The translations under genes were made by a program, and so were the position numbers. A stretch of DNA of 64,000 bases from JAKVCB01 sp965243695 (GTDB lineage Bacteria; Planctomycetota; Planctomycetia; Pirellulales; Lacipirellulaceae). Shown here piece by piece: positions 9,321 to 18,239 of this stretch. The stretch spans positions 185,228 through 249,227 of the forward strand of contig CBDEWC010000011.1 in NCBI GenBank assembly GCA_965243695.1, in the 5' to 3' direction. How positions within the stretch are numbered: position 1 is the stretch's first letter; each line of letters opens with the position of its first letter. Below the pieces are notes generated by a model. It was not told where the DNA came from and searched no databases. It saw nothing but the letters and a program-made list of their open reading frames with translations.

Positions 9321-9816
9321 TACGCAATCAATATCTTTCGACTGAACCGCGGCAGCCCGTTGTTTGCCATGTCCGCCATCAGGGAACGACCATCGGGATC
9401 GAATGCTAATGACCACCTCGACTGATGGTGGTATGACGTGGGACGATTTGAAAGACGTAGGCACCGTATCTCAAGCGTGCTACGGGCAGCATTATCCACG
9501 GGTAACTCGACTCGATGATGGCCGGATGATGACCTTCACAAAACGCGGTATCAATCAACCGCTAGGACTACGGGCGGTCTTCAGCAACGATGACGGTCAG
9601 ACGTGGGACTTTGACAGCGACCACTTGATCCTGGATGACAGCACGCCGTTGGGCAGGGCTTTCGGTGGCGGCTTCGGCAACACGATTCAGCTATCCGACG
9701 GTTCGCTGATCTCAGCCTATTCATACCCAGCAAGCCGTGCTGCTGGAATTGCCGACATTAAGACAGAAGTTGTCCGCTGGTCCTTGCCTAAGGTCAATTT
9801 GCGTCCTGGCAAGTAA
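9321..9816 (+). pseudogene. Remnant of a sialidase-like gene
   Basis: The open frame 9404-9816 encodes a propeller fragment with an Asp box near its start (TSTDGGMTW), another in its middle (SNDDGQTW) and a conserved GNTIQLSDGSLISAYSY strand, ending normally. The N-terminal half of a sialidase is missing. In another frame, at 9321-9400, the text INIFRLNRGSPLFAMSAIRE looks like the blade that should precede it, so at least one frameshift separates the two parts. There is no start codon or ribosome site that would make an intact protein. It could be a decayed copy of the propeller genes elsewhere in the window, or a gene damaged by assembly errors. Confidence 0.6.
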
Positions 9817-10587
9817 CTGAGGCGGTGCCTCCTTTAGCAGTCGGATTTTCCATTGTTCTGTTGGTCGCTTTCCGGTCATTTTCAACGAGTTGATTAGTAT
9901 GCGGAAAGGGATGCAGATTCTTTGGACCACCGGTCTCTTTTTTACAAGTCCTTTTTGCAGAATATCTTAAACAAGTCGGGCCGACAGGATTCGAACCTGC
10001 GACCTTTTGACCCCCAGTCAAACGCGCTACCAGGCTGCGCCACGGCCCGCACTTGTATCACTCTTCGGCCAGTTTAATCATTTCACCGGTCCTTGAGAAC
10101 CCGGCATTCGGACCCCCCTGCCCTTTTGGTGGCTATCAGGATTTGAGCCTCTCACCTACGGGTAGGATCTGTGGATCAGGCGAACTGGAAGATCCAGGAG
10201 TCGATTCCCGAAGGTCTCTCGGACATTCGCCAAGTTTTGGAAAATGTGTGCTTTTTAAAAGTCTGTTTTCTCCTTCCAGACGCCCATGCCAGGGACCCTT
10301 GTGTTGACCTGTTCGTGATATTCTTTACCGCAGTTCTTTCAGTGCAATTCCAACACGCACTTTAATGTAGGTGCCTCGCATGGGGCCCGGCGCATCTTTG
10401 CAGTGCTGGCGGCCCCTTTTAGGTTGAGGCCAGGTTTCGATTCTGCGCCCAACAGGACCATTCTAGAAGTCGTATTCGATTAATGGTTTAATGCCAGGGC
10501 AAAGACGAGCAGGATCTAGTAAGGTCGGACTTCAATAGAAAATAAATCTCGCGCAGTCATGATTTAAAGAGAAAGTATGGAGGAGTT
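9817..10587. other. Gap holding tRNA-Pro; otherwise no gene seen
   Basis: Apart from the tRNA at 9976-10049 no coding frame has family-like content. The far end carries the ribosome site (GGAGGAG) of the aldehyde dehydrogenase at about 10579-10585. Confidence 0.5.
9976..10049 (-). tRNA. tRNA-Pro (anticodon GGG)
   Basis: The minus strand folds as a complete 74-base tRNA. The acceptor CGGGCCG pairs with CGGCCCG plus discriminator A. The D arm is in a GGCGCAGCCTGGTAGCGC context, the anticodon stem is TTTGA/TCAAA with loop CTGGGGG, and the T loop is TTCGAAT. Positions 34-36 read GGG, giving proline. CCA is not encoded. Confidence 0.95.
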
Positions 10588-12180
10588 ATGGAACCGGAAG
10601 GCAAGAATTTGATTGGGTTATCGCAGGCAGCCGCAGGAGATAAGACCTTTAAGTCATTCAATCCAGGTGTGGCGGCGGAGATGGCCCCCGATTTTTTCGA
10701 GGCGACCTCAGCAGAGGTCGATCGGGCGATGCAGTTGGCGGCCGAGGCCTTTCCGGTTTTCAGGAAGAAATCTGGCGAAGCGCGCGCCGCCTTTCTGGAA
10801 AAGATTGCCGAGGAGATTGAAGCACTTGGTGATGCCTTGCTCGAGAGGTGCGACGCAGAAACGGCACTTGGGATTCCGCGTCTGACAGGTGAGCGCGGCA
10901 GGACAACCGGTCAATTGCGTCTCTTCGGGAGCCTGGCACGGGAAGGTTCCTGGGTCGATGCCCGGATCGATACCGCGATTCCAGATCGAAAGCCGTTGCC
11001 CAAACTGGACATACGCCTGATGCTTATGCCGGTCGGTCCGGTCGTGGTTTTTGGGGCGAGCAACTTTCCCCTGGCGTTTTCGGTTGCCGGCGGAGACACG
11101 GCCTCTGCGCTGGCAGCAGGATGCCCCGTGGTGGTCAAGGCGCACCGTTCGCATGCCGGAACGGCAGAGTTGGTGGGCCGCGCGATTCAAGCAGCAGTCA
11201 AAGCCTGCGACATGCCCGAAGGGGTCTTTTCGTTGATTCACGGATCAGGTCGGGTTGTCGGCAGTGCATTGGTTCAGCATCCGGTGGCAAAGGCAGTTGG
11301 TTTTACAGGTTCCCATGCCGGGGGACGTGCCTTGTTTGATCTGGCGGCTGCGCGTCCAGAACCGATTCCCGTGTATGCGGAAATGGGGAGTCTTAATCCT
11401 GTGTTCGTGTTGCCGGGGGCGCTTCGGGAGAGAGGCGAGGCATTGGCGCAAGGTTTGTGCGGGTCGGTGACCCTGGGTGTGGGGCAGTTCTGCACAAACC
11501 CAGGTTTGGTTTTGGGGCTCGACGGTGAGCCGATGGACAAATTTGTGGCATCGGCCGAGTCTTCGTTTTCGGAAGCTGCACCGGCGACGATGTTGAATCC
11601 CGGAGTTCGCGATGCTTTTGAATCAGGGCTTGCCAGTTTCAAAAGCACCGAAGGCGTCTCGTTGCTTTCGCGGTCGGAGACGGAACCGGATCCGGGCAAG
11701 ACAGAGGCGGGTGCGCATGTGTGGACGACTGGCTTTGATGCGTTCGCGAGTCACTCAGGATTGAGCGAAGAAGTATTTGGCCCAACGACACTGGTTGTTC
11801 GTTGCCAGGCGAAAGATGAATTGATCAAGGCCGCAAGTCAGCTCGAAGGTCACCTGACGGCCACGATTCACGGCACAGAAGAAGATCTTGCGGAATACAT
11901 GGACCTGGTTGAAATCCTTGAAAGAAAGGTAGGCCGGATCATCTTTAACGGCTTTCCTACAGGGGTTGAAGTTTGTCATTCGATGCACCACGGCGGTCCT
12001 TATCCTGCAACGACTGACGGGCGGTCAACTTCGGTTGGTACGGCGGCCGTTTTTCGGTTTACGCGGTTGGTTTGTTTTCAGGGCTTTCCCCAAGCCGGAT
12101 TGCCGGAGGAGCTCAAAGATGCAAACCGAGGGAACCTCTGGCGATTGGTGGATGGCGAATACAAAAATGGTGCTGGGTAG
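10588..12180 (+). CDS. Alpha-ketoglutarate semialdehyde dehydrogenase (2,5-dioxovalerate dehydrogenase)
   Basis: A 530-residue NAD(P)-dependent aldehyde dehydrogenase. The cofactor segment GPVVVFGASNFPLAFSVAGG lies near residue 150. The general base Glu265 sits in AEMGSLNP and the nucleophile Cys302 in GQFCTNPG, which is the form typical of ketoglutarate-semialdehyde dehydrogenases. These oxidise 2,5-dioxopentanoate to 2-oxoglutarate at the end of non-phosphorylative pathways for pentoses, glucarate and galactarate, or hydroxyproline. A strong GGAGGAG precedes the ATG. It stands alone on its strand; the neighbouring genes on the minus strand are secreted polysaccharide-related proteins, which fits use of released sugar acids. 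Which substrate pathway it serves is not shown by context. Confidence 0.88.
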   Translation: MEPEGKNLIGLSQAAAGDKTFKSFNPGVAAEMAPDFFEATSAEVDRAMQLAAEAFPVFRKKSGEARAAFLEKIAEEIEALGDALLERCDAETALGIPRLTGERGRTTGQLRLFGSLAREGSWVDARIDTAIPDRKPLPKLDIRLMLMPVGPVVVFGASNFPLAFSVAGGDTASALAAGCPVVVKAHRSHAGTAELVGRAIQAAVKACDMPEGVFSLIHGSGRVVGSALVQHPVAKAVGFTGSHAGGRALFDLAAARPEPIPVYAEMGSLNPVFVLPGALRERGEALAQGLCGSVTLGVGQFCTNPGLVLGLDGEPMDKFVASAESSFSEAAPATMLNPGVRDAFESGLASFKSTEGVSLLSRSETEPDPGKTEAGAHVWTTGFDAFASHSGLSEEVFGPTTLVVRCQAKDELIKAASQLEGHLTATIHGTEEDLAEYMDLVEILERKVGRIIFNGFPTGVEVCHSMHHGGPYPATTDGRSTSVGTAAVFRFTRLVCFQGFPQAGLPEELKDANRGNLWRLVDGEYKNGAG

Positions 12181-12289
12181 GCAGGTCTCAAGGGGGCTAT
12201 AGGTTGAGGGGCGTTGCTCCTGAGGAAATGGCTTGAGGGGAATATCCGTATCACACCGCCCGACCCCGCCGGGGTATTGCCAGAAATCG

Positions 12290-13573
12290 TCATCGCAGCG
12301 ACTGGAGAAATTGCAAAAGATCCTGGATCTGCTGTTTGCTGTATCGGTTGAGTACCTTGTCCGGCATGGGGGAGGTCTCCAGCAGTCGGTGGGTTTCAAT
12401 CTCGCCCCGGGCGATGCGCCAAATTCGGTTTTTGGTGTCGACCAGTGTCAAGTGTTGGTCGGTCTCTGCGGTGACCATTCCTGTTCGTGTCTGGCCGTCG
12501 TCCGTGATGACCAGCGCATTCTTGAATCGCTGGGCAACCTGCTTTGAGGGATAGACCAACGCATCCGCCAGTTCTTCTCGCTTTAGGCGCTGCGTCACAC
12601 CTGCCAGGTCGGGCCCAAAGATGGCCGCCTCTTTGTCCTTCAGCCCGCCGTGGCAGGAAAAACATCCTGCCTGTAGGTAGATCTCCCGGCCACGGGCGCT
12701 GTCTGCCTGTGTGGGCTCCGTGAGAATAAGCTTGTGGAGTTGGGCATCCGAGGTGATTTCTGTCGATTCGGAGCTGGCAGGATTGACAAACGGAATGCCG
12801 TAGCGGTCGCGATACCAGGCCTGCCAATGTTCCACAGCATCAAGACGGACCTGGTCGCTGTGAAAGTTGCGCTGTCGATCAAAATCGGTGGCTGTGAAGT
12901 TGCACAAGGCGCGATCCGCAATATAGAGCTCGTTGTGTCCCTTCTCTAATAACTCCACCACGCGCTGCATCAACGGTTGCTCGCCATCACCGGGTGTGCC
13001 TACCTCTTGGGGCATTTTCTGAAAAAATTCGTGGATACCCGGTCCTTGATTTGCCAGCCACTCTACGCCCAGGAGAAACTCGTCGTGGTTGGTCGACTCA
13101 AGGGCCGCGGACATCACCGGCCAGTATGGCGATTCGAGTCTGTGGCCCGAAAAACCTTTGAAGATTTCGCGGCGCAGCTGCCGATCGTCAGTCCGCTCGT
13201 AGAGGCCAAGCAGCTGTTGGCGTCCTGCTGGAGTTGTAGCCACTTCACCGTAGGCAACCGAGGAAAGTTGGCTGCCAGCAACGAGCTGGTCGAGATGCTT
13301 TGCCAAACCGCCAGCGTGTCCGTCGGTCAGCCGGTCGAGTGCGGTCAACCAAAACAGGGAAAAGCCTCGTCCTTTGTGGCTCAGGTCGGCAAACCAGCCG
13401 CGCTGGTTTGTCATGAGCCACTTGATAAGGCGGGCTTCGCTGGCCGGACTCCAACCGGAGTTGATGCGAGAAAGCGAATTGGCAAGGTGAAACTGGGTTA
13501 CGTGATCGTTTTCTTCCTCGAGTAGTTTCAGCAACGGTTCGTAGGCCGCTGCCACGTTGTACTCGGCCAGCAA
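12290..13573 (-). CDS. C-terminal part of a PVC-type dehydrogenase: HEAT repeats plus cytochrome c domain
   Basis: This 427-residue frame is the downstream half of a gene split by one base. Upstream of its first start codon the frame stays open and coding (NWCQRVAAHLVAGLTTADRE), back to the GGGGG run at 13674-13678, where it joins the frame of 13612-15546. The product has helical HEAT-like repeats and then a c-type haem site CFSCHG, with a downstream region ending in QIQDLLQFLQSL, the usual tail of planctomycete PVC-type haem proteins. By family knowledge such proteins are periplasmic and electron-transferring. Adding one base to the homopolymer restores a single product of about 1085 residues, so the split is probably not biological. 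Confidence 0.85.
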   Translation of the reverse strand: MLAEYNVAAAYEPLLKLLEEENDHVTQFHLANSLSRINSGWSPASEARLIKWLMTNQRGWFADLSHKGRGFSLFWLTALDRLTDGHAGGLAKHLDQLVAGSQLSSVAYGEVATTPAGRQQLLGLYERTDDRQLRREIFKGFSGHRLESPYWPVMSAALESTNHDEFLLGVEWLANQGPGIHEFFQKMPQEVGTPGDGEQPLMQRVVELLEKGHNELYIADRALCNFTATDFDRQRNFHSDQVRLDAVEHWQAWYRDRYGIPFVNPASSESTEITSDAQLHKLILTEPTQADSARGREIYLQAGCFSCHGGLKDKEAAIFGPDLAGVTQRLKREELADALVYPSKQVAQRFKNALVITDDGQTRTGMVTAETDQHLTLVDTKNRIWRIARGEIETHRLLETSPMPDKVLNRYSKQQIQDLLQFLQSLR

Positions 13574-13611
13574 TTGTGCGTGTTCCCAGCGGACTTCGCG
13601 GTCTGCGGTTG

Positions 13612-15546
13612 TCAGCCCCGCGACGAGATGGGCGGCGACACGCTGGCACCAGTTCTTTGTTTCTCGCTGATTTGGGGGCGAAATAAACTCAGGACCCGCA
13701 ATCGGTCGAGCTGGTCGGATTTTTCTGTCAACTCAGCTCCCAGGAGTCGGTCGATGATGTTTATGACGACCGCGGCGGGGGGTAATTCGCGTCGGAGCGA
13801 GCCGGCGGTCAGGGCCCGCATCCAAATTTGTGGCGAATCGGTTTCGATGGCCAGGTGGATCCACTGGGCCAACCGTTGATGGGCAATGGCCGTCATTGCC
13901 GCATAGCGGACCGGGCGATCAGGGTCTCCCATCGCCTGGACAAGTTCTCGTTGGCCGCAAGGGGGCTGGATTCGCCCCATCGCTTCGGCAGCCCGTCGGC
14001 GCACGAATGGATCCGCGTCCGCCAGAAGGTTGATGAGCAATCGACAGTCTGCGTCATCTCCGCGAATTCCTGACAACCAGGCTGCCTGCCCCCGTATCTC
14101 AGGCATTTCGTCACTCGCGATGGTTTTCAGAAATTTATTGTCGAGGGCCCCAAACTCGGTAGCCAGGTAACGAATCGCCCGCAGTCGTTGACGCAGGGAC
14201 CACTCTTCATGAGGTCCCTGGTGGGTTGCGGCAGCTTGTAGCAGTGCAGTGGCTTCATCCCCCAGTTGGGCCATGATTTGTTGTTCGCGCACACGACTCC
14301 ATTCTGCAGACGGTTGTGGCAGGGAGAGCAACTGCTGCAGGGACATTTGCCGATTGGCCGCCAAGCCAACCGGGGGCACCATTGGCGGGATGGTCGGTGT
14401 GGTTGCCTGATCGTAAAAGATTCGCCACACGCCCTGGTTGTGATCGGTGAGCAGAATACTTCCATCGGGTGCGACTGCGATATCGACCAGGGCAAAATTG
14501 ATAGCCTCCCCGTCTTGGTCGACAGCACCGGTCTTGGCTTCGGCCAGGGTTTCCATGGTCGCTTGCCACGTTGCGCCGTTTCGCGTTAAGTGAAACACCA
14601 CCAACCGGCCAGCCGAGTTGTATCCGCCGGTGGTCACCGATTTCCAGCGATAGTCACAACAAATGAAGGAATCGTGGTAAGAGTGAGGAAACTGGGTGTG
14701 TTCATAAAAAACTCCCCAATTTGGCGACCCCCGGCCGACCTCCAAAACCGGTGGCAGGCAGTCCAGGTAATAGGGAGGGTACGCGCCAACAACTTGCCAA
14801 CCCTGGTCGCCGCCAATGGCCCAGTGGTTCAGACGTACTGGCCGGTACCAGGGCAAACCGGTATGCCATTCCATGTCGCTGTCGAGACTGAAAAATTCGC
14901 CCAGATAATTCATTCCCAGGCTGGGTGCGTTGCGGCCGCCTGCACTGATGCATTCCCATTTCTCGCCGGTTGGATCAAAACGGAACACACATCCTTTGCG
15001 TTCGTAGATCACAGGAGAACTGTTTTCGGTGATGTGTTGTCGGTCTGTGGTCTTAGCCCCATCGCCACAGACGAAATAGACATAACCGTCCAGCCCGCGC
15101 AGTACAGCATGGGCTGAGTGATCGCCACCGGTGTCAAACGGTTCGCCGATGCGTCCTTGCAATTGAAGCGGCCTATCGCTTTCGTAGCCGGTGAACAATT
15201 GAATTCCGTCGCCTCCCACGGCGTACAATCGATCACCGTAGACGAGCAGTCCTTGTGGACCTCGCGGCCCCAGGCCCCGGGCAATGATTTTTGCCTGGTC
15301 GTAGACCTGGTCGCCGTCGGTGTCGGTAAGTCGGCGGACTGCTTCGCCGTCACCCACCAGGAGCCGCCCCTGGCCATCGAATGTCAGGTCGTAGGAGCCG
15401 CCGGTCAGGCTGGAGTCGGCAGCCTTATAAATATGAAACCCGGCAGGAAGCTTGAATTGATCATCCAGCAGTACCGCCTCGCCTGACGCTTCGGAAATGC
15501 TGGCGCCGAACAATAGCAGAACCGTTAATAACAACCGATCAGTCAT
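13612..15546 (-). CDS. N-terminal part of a PVC-type membrane-bound dehydrogenase, frame broken at its 3' end
   Basis: A signal peptide (residues about 1-21) is followed by a six-bladed propeller of the PVC-type dehydrogenase family (strands such as YDLTFDGQGRLLVGDG and VDIAVAPDGSILLTDH). HEAT repeats then begin around residue 450. The last 20 residues are out of frame; the true continuation is in 12290-13573. The propeller resembles sugar and aldose dehydrogenases, and the fused cytochrome would accept the electrons, but the substrate is unknown. It lies 66 bases downstream of the ThuA gene on the same strand and is probably co-transcribed with it and with the sialidase-like gene above. Confidence 0.88.
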   Translation of the reverse strand: MTDRLLLTVLLLFGASISEASGEAVLLDDQFKLPAGFHIYKAADSSLTGGSYDLTFDGQGRLLVGDGEAVRRLTDTDGDQVYDQAKIIARGLGPRGPQGLLVYGDRLYAVGGDGIQLFTGYESDRPLQLQGRIGEPFDTGGDHSAHAVLRGLDGYVYFVCGDGAKTTDRQHITENSSPVIYERKGCVFRFDPTGEKWECISAGGRNAPSLGMNYLGEFFSLDSDMEWHTGLPWYRPVRLNHWAIGGDQGWQVVGAYPPYYLDCLPPVLEVGRGSPNWGVFYEHTQFPHSYHDSFICCDYRWKSVTTGGYNSAGRLVVFHLTRNGATWQATMETLAEAKTGAVDQDGEAINFALVDIAVAPDGSILLTDHNQGVWRIFYDQATTPTIPPMVPPVGLAANRQMSLQQLLSLPQPSAEWSRVREQQIMAQLGDEATALLQAAATHQGPHEEWSLRQRLRAIRYLATEFGALDNKFLKTIASDEMPEIRGQAAWLSGIRGDDADCRLLINLLADADPFVRRRAAEAMGRIQPPCGQRELVQAMGDPDRPVRYAAMTAIAHQRLAQWIHLAIETDSPQIWMRALTAGSLRRELPPAAVVINIIDRLLGAELTEKSDQLDRLRVLSLFRPQISEKQRTGASVSPPISSRG

Positions 15547-15612
15547 GGGCTTCGATGGATTGGGCCCGCAGCTGCGCGGCCAGCGGAGACGGGCCAGGCG
15601 GCGGGCCAGTAA

Positions 15613-16599
15613 CTACGGATGTAAAGTTTGCGGGCTCTTAGATTCCCGCACCGCTTTGGCTTCAACAATAAGTCGCTCCAGATCCGGCTCACGTACGGTT
15701 TCCGAAGGGATGCCATCTTGTGGGATTTCCAGTCCTGCGATCCAGGCGACGGCGTTGAGCAGCACCGTACGAAAATTGTCGTCTGCCAGGTTGGCATGAA
15801 GGTGCAAGCCTGTAAATCCAAAGCCTCGTCCACCGTCCGGGCGGTCGTATGCCCATGCCATGTGCTGTGGGATTTGCTCCGAAACATTTCGGAAAACGTC
15901 CGGGTTCCCCTTTCGGCTACTGGCGGTTTCGTTCACCGTTTCCAGTGGAGGAACATCGGTCAGGATGGGTGTCAATCCTTTCATGTCGCCGACAAACCGC
16001 ATGTGGTAATACCACTCGTCGTGCACACTAAACGGTGTGATGCCGCGGGCGACCGGATGGTCAGGAAACTGTTCGTACTTGGGGGTCCACCACGGGTTCA
16101 CCGACCAAAACGTTTCAAAATAACCCCCTATCCACTGCAGGTAGTTATTCGCTTCGTTGCCCTTGTTCACCTCGACCCCGTAGTGAACTGCCATGAAGCC
16201 AGCGCCGCGGCGGACTGCGGCAAAGATTTCTGGATCGACGGCCGCCTGGTGGCCGTGATTCAGCCCCACAATCACGGCGTCCGCATGCGATAAGTCGCCC
16301 GGCCAGTGGTTGCTGGAATAGACGACGCAGTGAACCTGGGGAAAAGCTTCGTGCAGTTGGCGCGCCAGGAGCATGAACCCGGCTACGAACTCATGGTTGC
16401 CGGGCGGTCCGTGCGGTCCCGCATCACCAATGAAGACGATCTTCGTGATGCCGTCATGGGCTTTTCGTTGAATTTCGTAGTCAAAAAGTCCCCGCTCTTC
16501 TGCAACGGCGAAATCGACGCTCAGACAGACAGTAACCAAGCCTAGAATCACTGCGGCTGAATTGGCAATCCGTTTAATCCGAAGTTGTGCAGTAAGCAT
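15613..16599 (-). CDS. Exported ThuA-like protein
   Basis: The 328-residue protein has a signal peptide (hydrophobic core about residues 13-28). Its alpha/beta domain has ThuA features: an early strand KIVFIGDAGPHGPPGNHEF, a flavodoxin-like SHADAVIVGLNHG, GAGFMAVHYGVE, a DEWYYHMRF segment and GFTGLHLH near the C-terminus. ThuA-like proteins are a glutamine-amidotransferase-fold family linked to sugar utilisation; their reaction is not settled. It starts 13 bases after the end of the sialidase-like gene and precedes the PVC dehydrogenase. This order is common in planctomycete glycan loci and suggests a shared exported pathway. Confidence 0.88.
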   Translation of the reverse strand: MLTAQLRIKRIANSAAVILGLVTVCLSVDFAVAEERGLFDYEIQRKAHDGITKIVFIGDAGPHGPPGNHEFVAGFMLLARQLHEAFPQVHCVVYSSNHWPGDLSHADAVIVGLNHGHQAAVDPEIFAAVRRGAGFMAVHYGVEVNKGNEANNYLQWIGGYFETFWSVNPWWTPKYEQFPDHPVARGITPFSVHDEWYYHMRFVGDMKGLTPILTDVPPLETVNETASSRKGNPDVFRNVSEQIPQHMAWAYDRPDGGRGFGFTGLHLHANLADDNFRTVLLNAVAWIAGLEIPQDGIPSETVREPDLERLIVEAKAVRESKSPQTLHP

Positions 16600-16612
16600 G
16601 AGAAACGAGTCC

Positions 16613-17935
16613 CTATTCAGGCAGATTTGGGTCGAACACGTTTCTTAGGTCGGAGTCCAGCGGCGCGTCAGCGATCGTTGTCTCGTTATTTAAACCCTTT
16701 TCGTTAACCGGCCACTTCACCAGGCCGATGTCGCGCGGGAATGGCTTGGTGGGATCGGTTCCCACTTGGTCGTGGGTGCGAAAACCTGTGCCAAAAACAG
16801 TCAGGATGGAACCGTCCGGCAGCAGCACCGAGGAGGTCGACTGGCAGGCTGCCCACCAGGAAAAATCGTCTTTTCGATTCGCTTTCCACGAAGACAGGAT
16901 GAATTTGTGATCCAAATCCCAGGTTTTTCCATGGTCCCGACTGATGACCGCCTCAATGCCATACTGGGGGTACCCGTCTTTGGTTTTTACATACCCTTTT
17001 CGAACAACGTAAGTCATGACCAGGTGCCCGTCAGGCAAAAGTACCAGGCTCGGATGATGACGTCCCCAGTTGTACAGGATGTTGAGTTCTGACCAGGTTT
17101 CTCCATTGTCCGGGGAGATAGAAATTCCCAGTCCGGCGTGGTGGTCGGTCCAGGGCCGGGAGAGGTCGAAGTTTCTTGCGCGCGTTCGGCAACCCGCCAG
17201 GATGTCGCCGTTTTGTGCGCGAAACAAGGCGACCTCGTTGGTATCTTTCCACGCGTGTACCTGGACGGGCTGCGTCCAAGTGTGGCCCGCATCACCGCTC
17301 GACCGAATAAACGCCCGTGGCGTGTGGTGTCCCGATTCGACGTCATACCCTGTTTCCCAAATCCGGGTCACTTGGCCCGTTTGGGGATCTCGGTCGACCA
17401 GGTAGGGATCCCACTGGAACAAAGTCTGGTTGTCTGGCCCCGGTGGTGTGGGCAGCGAATCGCTCCAAGTCTGACCGTAATCCTCACTGAAATAGCGACG
17501 TCCATATTCGACCGAACAGAGTACGCGGCCCTGGTCCAGGTAGGTCAGGCTCACGCCAAAGCCCGTTTTGCGGTCTTCTTCCTCATCAAGCGGCATACGC
17601 CGCGGCGAAGACCACGTTTTGCCGAAGTCGTCGCTATCCAGCAGGAACGGGACTAAAGGGACATCACAAGAAACCATCATCAGGAGCCGCTGTTTTTCAG
17701 GCATAAAAACAAGATAGGGACCACGTACGATCCGGTTCCAGGACTCCGTCATGATTTGGGACTCGGCCGGGAGGCAAATTGGCGCCGCCTTGCCATTGAG
17801 CTGCACGACTTCATGATCGTGCCAGCCGGCAGCCCACGTTGTGGCCGGTAGTGTACCGGTCGCCAATAAACCAGAGGCAAGCAGCAGGATGAGTTGTCGC
17901 CCGATACGATTTGCGTTCATGATGGTGTTTGGCAT
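16613..17935 (-). CDS. Exported sialidase-like Asp-box protein
   Basis: The ATG at 17935 is favoured because AGGA lies about 8 bases upstream and a signal peptide follows (Arg-containing start, Leu/Ala-rich core, Ala-Ala end); the frame is open to 17953. The body is a six-bladed propeller with Asp-box-like turns SDDFGKTW, SEDYGQTW, SGDAGHTW, SPDNGETW and SRDHGKTW, and a conserved HHPSLVLLPDGHLVMTY strand. It belongs to the BNR/sialidase superfamily; the sugar it cuts or binds is unknown. It heads a minus-strand run with the ThuA and PVC dehydrogenase genes. Confidence 0.87.
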   Translation of the reverse strand: MPNTIMNANRIGRQLILLLASGLLATGTLPATTWAAGWHDHEVVQLNGKAAPICLPAESQIMTESWNRIVRGPYLVFMPEKQRLLMMVSCDVPLVPFLLDSDDFGKTWSSPRRMPLDEEEDRKTGFGVSLTYLDQGRVLCSVEYGRRYFSEDYGQTWSDSLPTPPGPDNQTLFQWDPYLVDRDPQTGQVTRIWETGYDVESGHHTPRAFIRSSGDAGHTWTQPVQVHAWKDTNEVALFRAQNGDILAGCRTRARNFDLSRPWTDHHAGLGISISPDNGETWSELNILYNWGRHHPSLVLLPDGHLVMTYVVRKGYVKTKDGYPQYGIEAVISRDHGKTWDLDHKFILSSWKANRKDDFSWWAACQSTSSVLLPDGSILTVFGTGFRTHDQVGTDPTKPFPRDIGLVKWPVNEKGLNNETTIADAPLDSDLRNVFDPNLPE

Positions 17936-18239
17936 TGGTCGGTTCCTGCGCATTTTAATTTGGTGTTAATCTCGTGGTCGTTATTCAGCAGGGGTGCCGA
18001 TCTTCTTGCTTTCCCGTCTTCTTCCCGGTTGCCAGTTGTCGTAACGCAGTCACCTCCTGCTTGGTTGGTCCTCTCTGGCAACACCATAAATCCAAGCGGC
18101 CTGTTGACACCAGGTGTTTGGCCAGTAACGGGCGTCTCCGCGCGTAAAGACGGTTCTGTAGGCAGTTGATTTCCACAGGCCACATTGTAGCTTTTGGTGG
18201 CTCCGTTGTCGTACGTTTCCTGCCACGTGAGGCCGTTTT
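17936..18239. other. Gene-free gap
   Basis: No coding frame with family-like content, repeat or clear promoter was found between the pentapeptide-repeat gene and the sialidase-like gene. The promoter of the latter should lie at its right edge side, but no hexamer pair stands out. Confidence 0.4.
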
